From assembly GCA_907164885.2 (NCBI GenBank), contig OU015499.1, positions 159,206,489 through 159,270,488 of the forward strand: a DNA stretch of 64,000 nt, in the 5' to 3' direction. The notes under the pieces are model-generated. The model made no database searches, had not been told where the DNA came from, and worked only from the letters and a program-made list of their open reading frames with translations. A program made the position numbers and the translations under genes. The stretch is from Dolomedes plantarius (taxonomy: Eukaryota; Arthropoda; Arachnida; Araneae; Dolomedidae). Shown here piece by piece: positions 1-12,544 of this stretch (position 1 is its first letter; each line of letters starts with the position of its first letter).

Positions 1-97
<97 letters not shown>

Positions 98-104
98 AAT
101 AAAT

Positions 105-181
<77 letters not shown>
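1..181. repeat. AT dinucleotide microsatellite
   Basis: Almost pure alternating AT with a few AAAT interruptions at the window edge. It runs up to the TA that precedes the first Tigger-like element. No coding content. Confidence 0.95.
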
Positions 182-185
<4 letters not shown>

Positions 186-187
186 TA

Positions 188-1317
188 CAGTGATTTCCGC
201 TTATAAGAATCACGTTTGTTATCACTGTTTTTGATTCTTATAAGCGGTTGATTCTTATAACCGAAACTTCCCTTTGGACAGGCACACATACACAAATATA
301 TACTTGTACATATATATAAACACACAGGCACATATATACATAATTTACCATTAAATACTCTCTAATTTACGTTATTTATCATTTATTAAAATTATTTTTT
401 ATAATTTTAAAAATACTCAATTTCTAAACAAATAATATAACTCAATTTCTAGACCTATAAGTAACAACACATGATTATAAAATCAACAAGAGGCAGCTTC
501 TCTTTGACTACACTTTTGAAGAGCATCCTATCTAATTAACAAGTTCTGTTTTTCAGAAAAACTAAGAGTTTTCCTTGTTTTTATCATATTTGAATTCGAC
601 TATCAAAAAGTTCTAACACTAAATGGCAATTTTGTTAGAAAACTAAAGTGAATGCTAGCGACGTGTGCTTATTACAGTCTCAGACGAAGATTCACTTTAT
701 AGCTTACGTTTCACGGTTTGATTCTTAATCAAACCGTGAAACGTTTGATTCAGCATCTGGTTCATCTGATTCAGCAAAATGGATCCGTTTACGTTTCACG
801 GTTTGAAGTGCTGAATCCACTGTCCCGTTTGCGTAAGTGATGGTGGACACTTCGCGGAAGATTTATGTGTTTCAGGGTCCAGAAATCCGCAACCAGGAAG
901 TAAGTGGTGGCAAAAAAAGGAGTGCCTGTCTGGAGAAACGTGAAATCGGACCCGGGAGGGTTAGATGCCCCTGGGTAAAGCTAATAAGACAGTGTTTAGC
1001 AAAAACGTATAAGGAGAAACTCTTATGTTATGTCTAAAGGAATGTATTTTACGACTGTTTTCCACCCCAAAGTTTTATCAATCTTTCTTTTCAAAAACTT
1101 AAGAAATAATTTCGTACCTTTTGAGAGCTCAAGTGGCATTTTTTGGAAAAATGAAAGGAAGGCGAAGATTGCAAACTGATTCTTATAACCGGTGGATTGA
1201 TTCTTTAAAGCGGAAATTTTAACATGGAAATAATACATTTGTTTTTGTTTTTGCGATATTGATTCTTATAAACGGTTGATTCTTATAACCACTGATCACT
1301 ATAAGCGGTGGTTACTG
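188..1317. mobile_element. Tigger/pogo-like non-autonomous element, copy 1
   Basis: Seen: the segment starts CAGTGATTTCCGCTTATAAG and ends AAGCGGTGGTTACTG, each flanked by TA (186-187 and 1318-1319), as expected for Tc1/mariner/pogo insertion. The motif ATTCTTATAAGCGGT or a close variant recurs near both ends (about 232-262 and 1177-1300), giving long imperfect subterminal inverted repeats. No transposase frame is visible inside, so it would need an enzyme supplied in trans. A diverged copy with the same ends lies at 17040-18024. The pogo/Tigger assignment rests on the CAG ends, the TA duplication and the TTATAAG-type terminal motif (family knowledge); a Tc1-type MITE is the alternative. Confidence 0.75.
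707..743. repeat. Hairpin inside Tigger-like copy 1
   Basis: Inverted repeat with 16-bp arms beginning CGTTTCACGGTTTGAT around a 5-base spacer. Further single copies of the arm (CGTTTCACGGTTTG) occur at about 792-805 and in copy 2 at about 17471-17484, so this looks like an internal duplication within the element. Confidence 0.8.
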
Positions 1318-2145
<828 letters not shown>

Positions 2146-2150
<5 letters not shown>

Positions 2151-3316
2151 AAGTTGAATAAATGAATTCATATTAAATGCGCACTTTAAAAAAAAGTTTT
2201 CTCTTAAAAAGTACGAAAAATGCATACTATGGTTTCCGTGTCAAAACCCTGAGCTTTGAGCGAGCGCCATCTATTGGCGGCGACCAAATGCGAGACACAT
2301 TTTTAACACTGAGCTTCCCCTCCTGCAGCTTCATGACATACATAAAACATTGTGGCGACTATTGCTGACAGGCAAAAGGAAATGTACGAGAGAGGCCTCA
2401 TTTCTGATAACCTTAATATTGGCGTTGGTGTTAAAACTGTTCACTTAGGACGTATAAAGACTATTTCAAAATCATTTGTAATGGATATAGAAATGCAATC
2501 TGATAGTGACACATGCACTAGTGGCATCAATAGTTTTTACTTATTGCCTGGTAGTTTTAGCATAGTACGTTGTGTGGATAACTGCGAAACATTTTCTGGG
2601 GAAGTTGTAAAGTATTTAAGTAGCAATCACATTTTATTTATCTCAATCGTTTTCTACTGTATTTTTCATTATTTTTTTCATACCTGTTTTGCACTAAAGT
2701 ACCTGCATAATTAAATTTATGTAAGGAACTAACCAGCGTTTCCTTTACATTATATAATATTTAGCATAATTTTTTTAATTTTTATTTTTGTCACTCTTTT
2801 CACCTGTCAGTATATAATATTAGCTTTAAGCTTTGTTTCATTCCCAGCTTTTTGTAGAAAAAAATAAAATTCTGTTTTTAGAAACAGATATTATACATTT
2901 TTCTATAGTATTACTTGAGCTTCGGAATGACTTTTCTTCAAAACATCATTAAATTGGGGGGGGGGAAAATTCTGTATATAACATTATTTTAAGTATGCTC
3001 TAACGTTCCTGTGATATATCTTTTAACACTTCTCATTGCTATATTATATATATAGAAAAATAGCTTTTGCAATTAAAAAATTATCTTTTCTCTATTTTAA
3101 ATGTCTGTAATTTTTTTTTCTCTGCATACATTCAGTTCAAAGTAGAAAAAAAAAATTATCCTGACGAAAACAAAAAATTAAATTGTTGCTTTACTATATA
3201 CATTACTTATCAATTGATGCTGTTTCACACATCATTCCTTTGTTTTTAAAGCTCCTATTTATGTAAGCAAAATTTTAAAAAAATCACTTAAAAAGTTATA
3301 TAAGACCATTATAGTA
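2146..3316. other. Non-coding stretch with one unrecognised 120-codon frame
   Basis: No recognised gene. A plus-strand frame at 2352-2714 is open for 120 codons. Its first half has mixed amino-acid composition, its second half is hydrophobic and AT-driven, and I recognise no domain. A GC-richer island at 2258-2300 holds AGCGCCATCTATTGGCGG (2263-2280), which resembles the insect CTCF core. Poly-G (2957-2966) and poly-T tracts follow. It could be an exon or a MITE remnant; I cannot decide. Confidence 0.4.
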
Positions 3317-3964
3317 CAGGTAACCCTCCTATAACACGGTAGACAGGTTCCTAGAAAATGCCGTGTTGTGTGAAACCGTGTTATATGAGACACAGAGCCA
3401 GTACAGAAAGGGGGGGGGGGGGGGTACGTTCCAAAAACTTATAAAACAAACAATTTTTTTTTTTAAATTGCATATAAGCAACTTAATTTTTATTAAAAAT
3501 ATAAACGTATGTATAACACAAAACGAAAAGAAACAAAAAATATTATTTTCATTTAATGCGACCTTAATTTAATAAATTTCTTCCTCATCACTGCTCAGTA
3601 GAATCAAACGAGAACGTTTTTTCTGTTGAACGATATCAGCTTCACTTTCAGAACATTTTTCCTTCATTTAGATATTTTGCAACGTCTAACTTATTTATAC
3701 ATTTTCATGTAAAGCCACTATAGTCCCTTATTCCTTCCCGTCATTATTTTAAGGTAATTTAGTTTTTAAATGTGTTAAACAAAAATCCTATTATCTAGTG
3801 CTGTAGAAGTACAGTGTTGTACAAAGGTTTTCGCAATTTTTTTAATCGTGTTGGAGAGAAACCGTGTTACAGGTTGCAGTGTTATACGAGGGTTCCCGCA
3901 ATTTATCCTATCGTGTTAGAACGAAACCGTGTTGTAAGATACCATGCTGTAGGAGGGCTACATG
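3317..3964. mobile_element. Tigger-like MITE with GTAACCCTCCTATAACACGG terminus
   Basis: The ends are CAGGTAACCCTCCTATAACA (plus) and CATGTAGCCCTCCTACAGCA (read from the other end), a TIR of about 25 bp, each flanked by TA (3315-3316, 3965-3966). The interior is AT-rich with a poly-G tract near 3411-3424 and no transposase. The right half is built of a 65-bp tandem repeat. CAG/CAT ends with a TA duplication suit pogo/Tigger MITEs. Confidence 0.75.
3812..3941. repeat. 65-bp tandem repeat in a MITE subterminal region
   Basis: Two copies (3812-3876 and 3877-3941), each starting CAGTGTT and containing TCGCAATTT or CCGCAATTT and GAAACCGTGTT. A partial third copy starting CCATGCTGTAGGAGGG forms the right TIR. 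So the terminal repeat itself seems to have been multiplied. Confidence 0.8.
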
Positions 3965-3966
3965 TA

Positions 3967-6821
3967 CATCTTTTTTCATCAGCTGAGACTGTCTGTATGT
4001 TAACAAATATCCTAAGAATTTGTTATTTCTGTGTTGAGACAAGTAATTAGAATGGTGTAATGTTAGGTCAGTTTAACCCACTGGTCTAATATTAGACTGT
4101 TGTCTGATGTGATCTGTTTACCCTAGGAATTCTATCAAATATATTCAGAGGTCTGCAGGTGGAAAGAGCATTACATAACTGAAATTTCTGACATTTATGT
4201 GAAAATTTTAAACCAAGTATCAAGCTTCTCTTATCTCATCAAAATGTTTATAAAAGCTCGGTTATGGAGCTTTTTTTTTTTTTTAAATAAAGAATATTAC
4301 TCACAAAAAATTGTGATTTTACCTGAACTGTATAAACACAAAAAATTTTTTTTGTTTCAGGGCTTCTTAAATTTTTTTTTTCAAGTGAAATGCTCTTGCA
4401 GATTTCTGATTGTCCGTTAAATATTTCACCTATTTCCAAGAGAAAACACTATGGAATTTTTATTTCCCTCTTGAGTTTTGTTTTCCTCCATTTCGATGTA
4501 TATGAATAGTGAATAATGAAACTGACTGATATGGCTTTAAAATAAGCATTGCAAAAGTGAACCTGATATTTTAAGTCTCAATGCATTATGTCATTTTGAT
4601 AAAAGATAATGTGTGTTCATTTATACCTACCCATGAAGCTATTTATATTCAAAAGTCAGATTTTGGTGTTGTGAACAATGAATTATTATAATAGCTATAT
4701 AATAAAAAAATTATTTTTCTAGACTATTAATTACTGACATAAACTGCTGCTTACTTGGTGAGCCCCCCCCCCCCCAAAATAAAAATAAAAATAATAAAAA
4801 TAAAATAAATAAATAAATAAAAATGTTTCGGGTGGGTTTCATAAGCATAGTCCTTTGGAACAATATTCAAGTGACAAGATTTAGATTGTCAATAGAAATT
4901 TTTCTGATTTTTGGTATTTATAGCCAGCAAAATGAAGATTTGAAATAACTGCATTTTTAAGCTAAATTTGCAAATTGATAATGCTGTAGTGAGGTGCAAA
5001 ATTGTTTTTCTTGAGTAATTGCCACGCTATATTCCACAACTGTAAAATCCATAACTGTTTAAAATCCATAACTGTAGATTTTGGGTATATATCTACTTTG
5101 CATAATAACAATAAAAATATGTCTTGTTTACCCTCTGCCCTTGTTTCTGATAAATTTCATGCAACTAAAACTTAATTTTCAAATATTAATGTGTACTTTA
5201 ATTAGGTAAAAATGAGCAAAAGTTAAAATTATAAAAAAGCATGATTTCAAAATATTAAATGGTGCATTAAAATACTGAAAATTATAAACTTCATCTATTC
5301 ATATAAAACTGAAATTTTAAAAAAATGAATGCGAAGGGTGAGCCTGGACCTCAGATAATATTTGCTCACTATTTGGTGAAATTGGTGAGAATCCTACTTT
5401 TGTATCATCTTCGGAGTTAAGCTTGTTTGTTGTTAATAATATATTTAGAATTATCAAAATCTACAAGGAACAAAAATTCGAAAAGGAACAGAAATACAAA
5501 ATTCTCAAGAAACAAAAATGTTTAACAAATAAATATTTTAAGATTAACAATAAATAAACACTTTGGATGAAATTGGAATGAATATTTCAAAATGTTTTGA
5601 GATAATGAAAATACAATGGTGGGAACATTTGACTAGCTGGAAGATACTGAATAACTGCATAATACATTACCAAGAACATCTGCCCGACAGGCAGATATTT
5701 AAACATACATTAGTAGGAATATCTGTCAAATAGACAGACAATGTTCTAGAAAAATGGCATGTATCTGAACCATAGAATGTTCAGAAGGTCGTGAATAGGA
5801 GTCTCGAATCACCTGTTCCACAGTGAAGACAAGATGTTGACTGAAGCACTTGTAGACTCACAGTACACAAGGTAGAAAGGTGGGGCTCAAACTTTTAATA
5901 AAGAAACCATAGCTGTCTGAGGGACAGATGTTCTGACCCAAGGGTTAATACAGCTTTTGTAAAACTTGAAATGTTTCTAATGAAGAAATCTTTAGAAGCT
6001 GGGTGAAGAGAAAATTAAACATTTGTAATATATAATACATTATTAACTATGTACAGTTCTGAAGTGTTAAATAATTTATTTCTGCTTTAATCAGAATTTC
6101 AATTTCAAATATCAAGTATTACTTTTAAATCATCTTCTTAGAAATACATTGATTTAAAACTTTAAATAAGCATATTATAATGAATGATGTACCCTAAAAT
6201 GATGAATATTCAGGCATATTGCATTTAATGCTGTTGCTGTTATCTTTGTCGCAATGAAAGATGAGCATTGATGTAATTTATTAAAGGTTGTCATCAAATA
6301 TTTTAACATGGAAGAAACAAAGAAGCAAAAAACTAAAAAAAAAAAATTACTTCAAATATAATATTAATTTAACAAAGTAGTTCTCTAACAGAGTAGTGAA
6401 ACAAGAAAGAAATGCCTAAACCGCATATTGCTGCTCATAGTATCAAGCTGTAAAAACTCACCAAATTTGGTGCCAGTTCATCATTTATACGGAAAATTTA
6501 ATTATTTAATCAGTTTTATCTATAAGTTTCGCATGAAATCAACAGTGTATACCATCGATTTCATTGTAATTTTTAAAATTTAATGCACATAAATGATGAT
6601 TTGTTAACATCAATAAGCTTTAGATATTTTAACAGGTATATTTTAAGTGTGGAATCAAATTTAAAAAACACCAAACACATAAATATTGGGGAAAAGTACT
6701 GGATTTTTTATAGCAACAAATTTGGTGATAATATACATGGTTTTTTTGTTTATGTTCTACAACAATGGGATTGTAATCTTTATAATAAATGTTTCTATTA
6801 TTCAGTTTAATGGCTTATACA
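3967..6821. other. AT-rich non-coding stretch
   Basis: No frame with recognisable protein similarity. It contains homopolymer tracts, a CCCC run at 4764-4775 followed by AAAT/AATA simple repeats (to about 4822), and a small imperfect inverted motif around 5680-5740 (ATCTGCCCGACAGGCAGAT and a related TCTGTC-GACAGACA). No gene is called. Confidence 0.5.
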
Positions 6822-7010
6822 GTTCTGTCATACAATAACAGTAAAAATAACCTGTAAATTAAACTTACTTGAATATTGTTTATTTCTCTAGCACTTAGAT
6901 CAATGTTATTTAAGTACATGGTCCATTCTAAAAGCTGCGAAATTTTGTCGCCAACTTCTTTTCTCTTTTAATTATTTTGATTACACGGAACTGAACGCAA
7001 TAAGCAATAT
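6822..7010 (+). repeat. Dispersed repeat, copy 1 (with 58731-58930)
   Basis: Shares a clear, gapped similarity with 58731-58930 in the same orientation: CAGTTCTGTCAT, ACTTGAATA-TGTTTATTT, GATCAATGTTATTT, TCCATTCTAAAAG and ACACAATAAGCAA-type blocks occur in the same order. No coding potential or clean termini were found. A decayed MITE or LINE tail is possible. Confidence 0.65.
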
Positions 7011-7348
7011 AAGCAAGAAGCGATAAATCGCAAAGATCCGGACCAGCACAAGAGTCCTTCTGCCTTTTGCGCATGCGTTTGTGAACTTGGGATTTGTTTT
7101 GTTTGTCAGTGTGTTTCTGTTAGATTCTTTGGCCGTACTGTTTTTTTAGTGTTGCTTGAAGTCAAAATAAAATCTTATAATTTTATTTCATGAGATTATA
7201 TTTGGTATTCCCCCAGTGATTGAGGAATATAGGAATTTTAACGAACTTTGTTTGCAAACAACTCCATATTTTTCCTTTTGTTACAAGTAGCATACTCGAC
7301 TGGTTCGAAAGTAAATCCCAAATCTGGGAAATATAATCGCGCGCAAAA

Positions 7349-7530
7349 TAATCGTTGTGACCGAGTGTTTCATTCGAATGATTCACTGGCGTACTATAGA
7401 AATACATCGAGTGATTCACTCGAGTGAAATAATCGATTCAGAATAACTCGAGTGAAATTGTAATAATCGAACTACTCGAATGATTTTTATAATCGAGTTA
7501 TGCGAGTGATTAATTCGAATAGTCGTCCAT
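7349..7530. repeat. Cluster of CGAGTGA/CGAATGATT motifs
   Basis: Within about 180 bp the words CGAGTGA, CGAATGATT and their reverse complements (TCACTCG, ATTCGAAT) recur at least eight times with irregular 12-25 bp spacing, several forming TCACTCGAGTGA palindromes. It is followed by ordinary AT-rich DNA to 8447 with no gene recognised; an AG|GTAAGT-like donor near 7603 is unsupported as an exon. Confidence 0.6.
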
Positions 7531-8452
7531 CGCTACTGGCAACATTCGTTTGTTTACAATATAGCACAGTGCGTGAGTCAAGCAGGAATTCGTAGCTCTC
7601 GCAGTAAGTTATGATTTTTGCATTGTTTTCAGTTATATATTGTACTTTTGTAGGAATTTTAAAGAAGTTTTTAATTCTTCTATTATGATATAAATAATTA
7701 AAATTGAAAAAAAGTTATATTTTTGGATTTAATTTGCTTTTAAATACATCCATTCAAATGGATGTTGAGTCTCAATTCATCAAATTCATGAATGCTACAG
7801 TTACATGAATTGTTAAAAATATCCTTAAAGTTATATATGCAATTGAAAAACTAGTAGATGTCATTTATAGCAATTGTAGAATTTTTATAGGGTTTCTGAA
7901 ACAATAGGTTTCAATACTTCCATTTCTTCGACCAGCATATAGCTATCTACGTGTATCTACATCTTTTATGGACTTCAATTGGTCATTATTCTGAATCATT
8001 TTTATATCTGTCAAGTCGATTTCTAGTACCAATGTATGTTTTCAATGTTCGTTCTGTGGAATCATCTGGAATAAACTTGTCTAGCTTTGTTACCATGTAT
8101 CTTTCACACGGTACCTCTTTTCTTTGCACCGTGTATGTTTTACATTCTATGTTATCTCATTGAATCATCATTTGGTAAGTCAAGTTTCAGTAGGTATTTA
8201 GCTCTATTAAACTAATTTAAAGGAGTTTTTCAGAAACTTTCAAAATGCTGGCCTCTTTTCACAAGTGAATCTCTGTGATAGATCTATTTCAGATTTTGGT
8301 TTTAATTACTCTTAACTTGCTACGAGAATAAGCAACAGTCTGGAAAAACTTTTACTTAGCCTCCTTATTTCTTTGCTCTCTGAATACAATGACTTCTGAT
8401 TCATCAAGTCGGTTGTTAAAAAATATGTCTTAAGTACAATAATCAAACTGTT

Positions 8453-8619
8453 TGTGCTATTTAAAAACACTAATAACAGGTTAGAGAGAGAACTAAGCTT
8501 TTAATAACTATTTTGTAGACATACATCATGCAACGATCGAATGTACAAAAAACTTTGATGCGATGCCAAATACAAAAACAAGATAACGTGTTGCCACAAA
8601 ACAAGGAAATAATATCACA
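8453..8619 (-). repeat. 3' LTR of the gypsy element
   Basis: 167 bp, starts TGTGCTATTTAAAAACACTA and ends AATATCACA. It matches the right LTR almost base for base; one extra A in an A run (around 8575) is the only difference I saw. Confidence 0.95.
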
Positions 8620-8641
8620 TTCACCCCCCCCCCCTTTATTT

Positions 8642-11600
8642 TTAGTCCCTGACATAGCCCTTCAAATAAGCAGGAGGTTGTCTAAGGCGAACAGGTCGCA
8701 ATGGTGGAGTGTCCAAGTTCGTTTCAGCTATGTCTCCTGATGAGATAGCTGAGTCATTTACTGGCTGCACTTCAGAATCCAGTAAGAAGCTTTTTTCGTT
8801 AACCCCTTCGTCGTTAGAGAAATTGGTAGGATCTCCTTTAGGAGCTAAATGCCTAAGAGAAACGGTTGTCTCTCCGCAAGTTTTACATGAGCGTAATCAG
8901 GGTTTGCCTCAATTAGTTCAACTTCTTGGACAAGTGGTTCATATTTGTTCGTACGCACCTGATTTCTCATTAGAACTGGACCTGGCTGAGTAAGCCACGT
9001 AGGGATAGAACAGCCATTATGTGATCTCCGAGAGTGAGAAAACATTCGCTCGTGGGGAGTAGCATTAGTTGTAGTACACAACAAAGAGCGAATGGAATGA
9101 AGGGCAGACTGCACAACTCCTTCCCACTGTTCAGTCCTCATGTTATTAGACCTTAAAGCAAGTTGTATGGTCTTCCAAATTATTCCGTTATAGCGTTCCA
9201 CTTGTCAATTTCCAGCTGGATTGTAAGGGGTCGTACGGCTTGTAGCTATTCCATGAGATGTTAAGAAAGATTTCAACTCGCGAGACATGAAAGCTGATCC
9301 ACTGTCAGAGTGAATGAATGATGGCATTCCGAAGATGGAAAAAATATTCTGTAAATTCGATATTACAGTAGTTGCAGAAATATCACTACAAGGGATGGCA
9401 AATGGAAATCTTGAAAATTCATCAACAATGGTCAAGATATAACGGTTTCTTGAAGCACTAGGGAGGGGTCCCTTAAAGTCCAGATTCAGCCTTTCAAATG
9501 GGGATGTAGCTTTCACAAGCGTTCCTAAATTTTTGCAAAATCTGGGCTTCAATTCACTACAAACCAAGCAAGAATTTGTGACTTTCCTCACATCGTCTAA
9601 AGAAAATGGAAGATTCTTACAACGAATCCAGTGGTGCATTCGTGTAACTCCTGGATGACACAGAGAGTTGTGCAACTCACTTAAATCTACTCGGGAGGTT
9701 ACAGCCCCTGTAATGCGAGATAATGTATCGGCAATTATGTTTTGTTTTCCCGGACGATAAATTATGTCAAACTTAAAACTTGCCAGTTCAAGTCTCCAAC
9801 GGATTAATTTTTCATTTTTAATCTTGCTGCTATGTCTCTGATCAAACACAAAAGAGACAGCTTGTTGATCCGTGAAAACTTCGAAATGCTTTCCCATCAA
9901 GAAATGTCTCCAATGGCGCAGAGACTCGACGATAGCATATGCCTCTTTTTCTGGGGATGAATGCTTCTGCTCAGACGTGTTCAAAGTTCTTGAGAAAAAG
10001 GCAACCGGACGGCCAGCTTGACTTAATATAGCTCCAATTGCAAAGTCTGATGAGTCAGTTTCGACTCTAAATGGAATGTCGTCTTCGATTGCGGCCAAAG
10101 TAGCATTAGCCACATCCTCTTTGAGCATATTAAATGCAGACACAGCCTCTTCAGAGAGAGGAAACTGTTTCTTCCCCAGCAAAGGGCGTATTTTTTCTGA
10201 GAACTTTGAGATCCACCGGAAATAATGGGCAAACATACCCAAAGCACGTTGTAAAGCCGAGGAGTGTCTAGGGACAGGCATATCCATCAAAGGTTTCAGT
10301 CGTTCAGGATCGGGTCTAATTTTACGATCACTTACGATGTAACCCAGCAACTGGACCGAATTAGCTGAATAATTACACTTTTCTTCATTAAGGGTCAAAT
10401 TATATTTCTTCACCACAGCTAAGAATTTTTTTAGGTTATCATCATGTTCCCTTTGATCTTTGCCACAAACAGTAACATCATCGATGAATGGATACGTAAG
10501 ATCAACTCCTTCATCCTCGATAATTTTGTCAATGACTCTCTGAAAACATGTTACACCATTTGTAACACCGAAAGGGACACGCAAGAAATGATACAATTTA
10601 CCACAAGCTTCAAAAGCTGTATAATGTCTTTCGCTGTCAAGAATAGGAATTTGGTGATAAGCACTTCGGGGATCGATCTTACTGAATACTTTGTTTTTTG
10701 AAATTTTTAATATTATATCTTCGATCTTAGGCAGAGGGTAAGCATCTAATAAAGTGAATTTGTTAATTGTCTGTGAGTAGTCAATTACCATTCTGGGTTT
10801 GTGATTTTCTCCTCTAATCACAAATGCTTGAGCTCTCCATGGAGAGTTACTCGATTCAATGACACCTTCTTGAAGAAGTTTCTGAATTTCCTTAGTCAAA
10901 AAATTATTGTCTTCATACGTATGACGTCTTGACTTAGTAACTACCGGTTTACAATCTGGATTCAAATTTGAAAAAAGTGATACGGGAGGCACTTGTGCAA
11001 CAGCTAAAGAACAAATTGTTAGGGGAGGTTTGTTACCCTCAAATCCAATCTCTACAGATGAATGTCCTTTTAGGATGTCATGACCTATCAATACATCGGT
11101 GCACAGGTCTTTCATAATTAACAGTTCCGCATCCTGATAAGTGAAATTTTCTATTCTTAAGTTTACTTTGCAACAACCTACTGCTTCAGTAACCATAGAG
11201 GAATTAGCCATCGATATTTTCCCCAAATATGGTTCTATTTTGACTTTACATTTAGCTACATGTTTCTCATTCAAAAAACTTAGGGAGCTCCCCGTGTCGA
11301 TTAAGGCATTAAGCTGAATATGGTTGACTGATGCCCTAATTATTGACTTCTGAAGGCAATGAACAGCTCCAGAAACAGATGCCAGTGTGTTTGTACATGC
11401 TGTCACCGTAGGGTTTCTAGCAGACCTCGCTTTACAAACCCGTTGATAGTGTCCCTTTTTGCCACACTTTCTACACATGGCATCTCTGGCCGGGAAAAGG
11501 CTTCTGGAATGAAGATCGTTTCCGCAGAAAAAACATTTTTGAAATTTTGGTGAGGAAGCAGCTGATGTAGGTAGAGTTTCATCTACCTGAAAAGAACGAT

Positions 11601-12168
11601 CTTCAACCACCGCAGACAACGCAGAATTGGAATGTTCCAAATACGAGGCCGCCTGAACTTCAGCCGATTCAAGGGCTCTGGCTTGTTCAAAAGCTTGATC
11701 CAGAGTCATACAAGTATTCTCAAGGAGTCGTTGACGGATACGCGGGCACCTTAATCCCCGTATGAAAGCATCACGGATATAATCTTTGCGATAATCTTCC
11801 GCTTTAACATCAGTAAATCCGCAATCTTTGCTCAGTTGGTTCAGGATTTGTAAGTATTCGCCTACTGTTTCACCTGTTTGTTGATTTCGCATCGACAAGC
11901 AATGTCTAGCGAATATAATATTTCGTTTCTTAATGTACAACTTATCCAGAATTGAAACTGCTTCTGTATAATCTGTGCAATCATTTATGAACTGAAACAC
12001 GGTCGAACTAACATAATTGCACAGTAGAGGTAATTTATTATCTTCTCCGATGTTTGTTATTGTTGCAAGGAAGTTTTCGAAAGTCTTTTTCCAATGGCTC
12101 CATTTTTGTTCCGCGTTAGCGTACGTAGGATCAATATCAAATCGTTCTGGTTTAAGAAGCTGCTCCAT
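8642..12168 (-). pseudogene. Gypsy gag-pol polyprotein, one stop and one frameshift
   Basis: Retrotransposon polyprotein. I take the ATG at 12166-12168 (MEQLLKPERF) as start because the upstream in-frame codons lie in the LTR and leader. Visible in order: capsid-like gag (1-200), CCHC knuckle CRKCGKKGHYQRVC (232-245), protease DTG (291-293), reverse transcriptase with FIDD in place of YxDD (561-564), RNase H with TDSSDFA (about 704), integrase HHCC zinc domain (833-870), and integrase Asp at 897 and 955. An in-frame TGA at 9205-9207 falls three codons before the third catalytic residue (Glu in QVERYNG). A second defect near 8870-8885 shifts frame, and the C-terminal tail continues open to a TAA at 8642-8644 just before the polypurine tract. 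With only two lesions it is a young, dead copy. Confidence 0.93.
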
Positions 12169-12219
12169 GATAAATCGTCCAGCATTCAAAATTTCAACAA
12201 AAAAAATAGTTATTAAAAT

Positions 12220-12385
12220 TGTGCTATTTAAAAACACTAATAACAGGTTAGAGAGAGAACTAAGCTTTTAATAACTATTTTGTAGACATACATCATGCAA
12301 CGATCGAATGTACAAAAAACTTTGATGCGATGCCAAATACAAAACAAGATAACGTGTTGCCACAAAACAAGGAAATAATATCACA
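12220..12385 (-). repeat. 5' LTR of the gypsy element
   Basis: 166 bp partner of the LTR at 8453-8619. Unusually short for a Ty3/gypsy LTR, as in Mag-like lineages. Confidence 0.95.
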
Positions 12386-12544
12386 CTGTTGTAGTGAGAT
12401 TTCACTCCAAAATGCCAATTTTTGCATTTTTCTCCCTTCAAGTCTTCAGTTTGTTCTGTACGGAAGCTATACACTGCAGGTATGCAAGATGCTTTATATT
12501 CATAGCAATGAAAATGCGAGGGCAGGGAAAGCTGATGAAGAGGT

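Larger units (their letters stand above)
8453..12385 (-). mobile_element. Complete Ty3/gypsy LTR retrotransposon
   Basis: Two near-identical LTRs (8453-8619 and 12220-12385, TGTGCT...ATCACA) bound the element, and the 5-bp sequence CTGTT is duplicated outside it (8448-8452 and 12386-12390). That proves a bona fide insertion. Transcription runs right to left. A polypurine tract (AAAGGGGGGGGGG as read on the minus strand, 8624-8637) abuts the left (3') LTR. No canonical TGG primer-binding site was recognised next to the right LTR. The LTR pair differs by about one base, so insertion looks recent. There is no env frame. Confidence 0.95.

Noticed and set aside
2352..2714. 120-codon frame as a gene
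   Set aside because: No recognisable domain, AT-driven second half, no splice or transcript evidence; mentioned only inside the non-coding entry.
6583..6810. 75-codon plus-strand frame
   Set aside because: Biased to Asn/Ile/Tyr/Phe as expected from AT-rich DNA; no motif.
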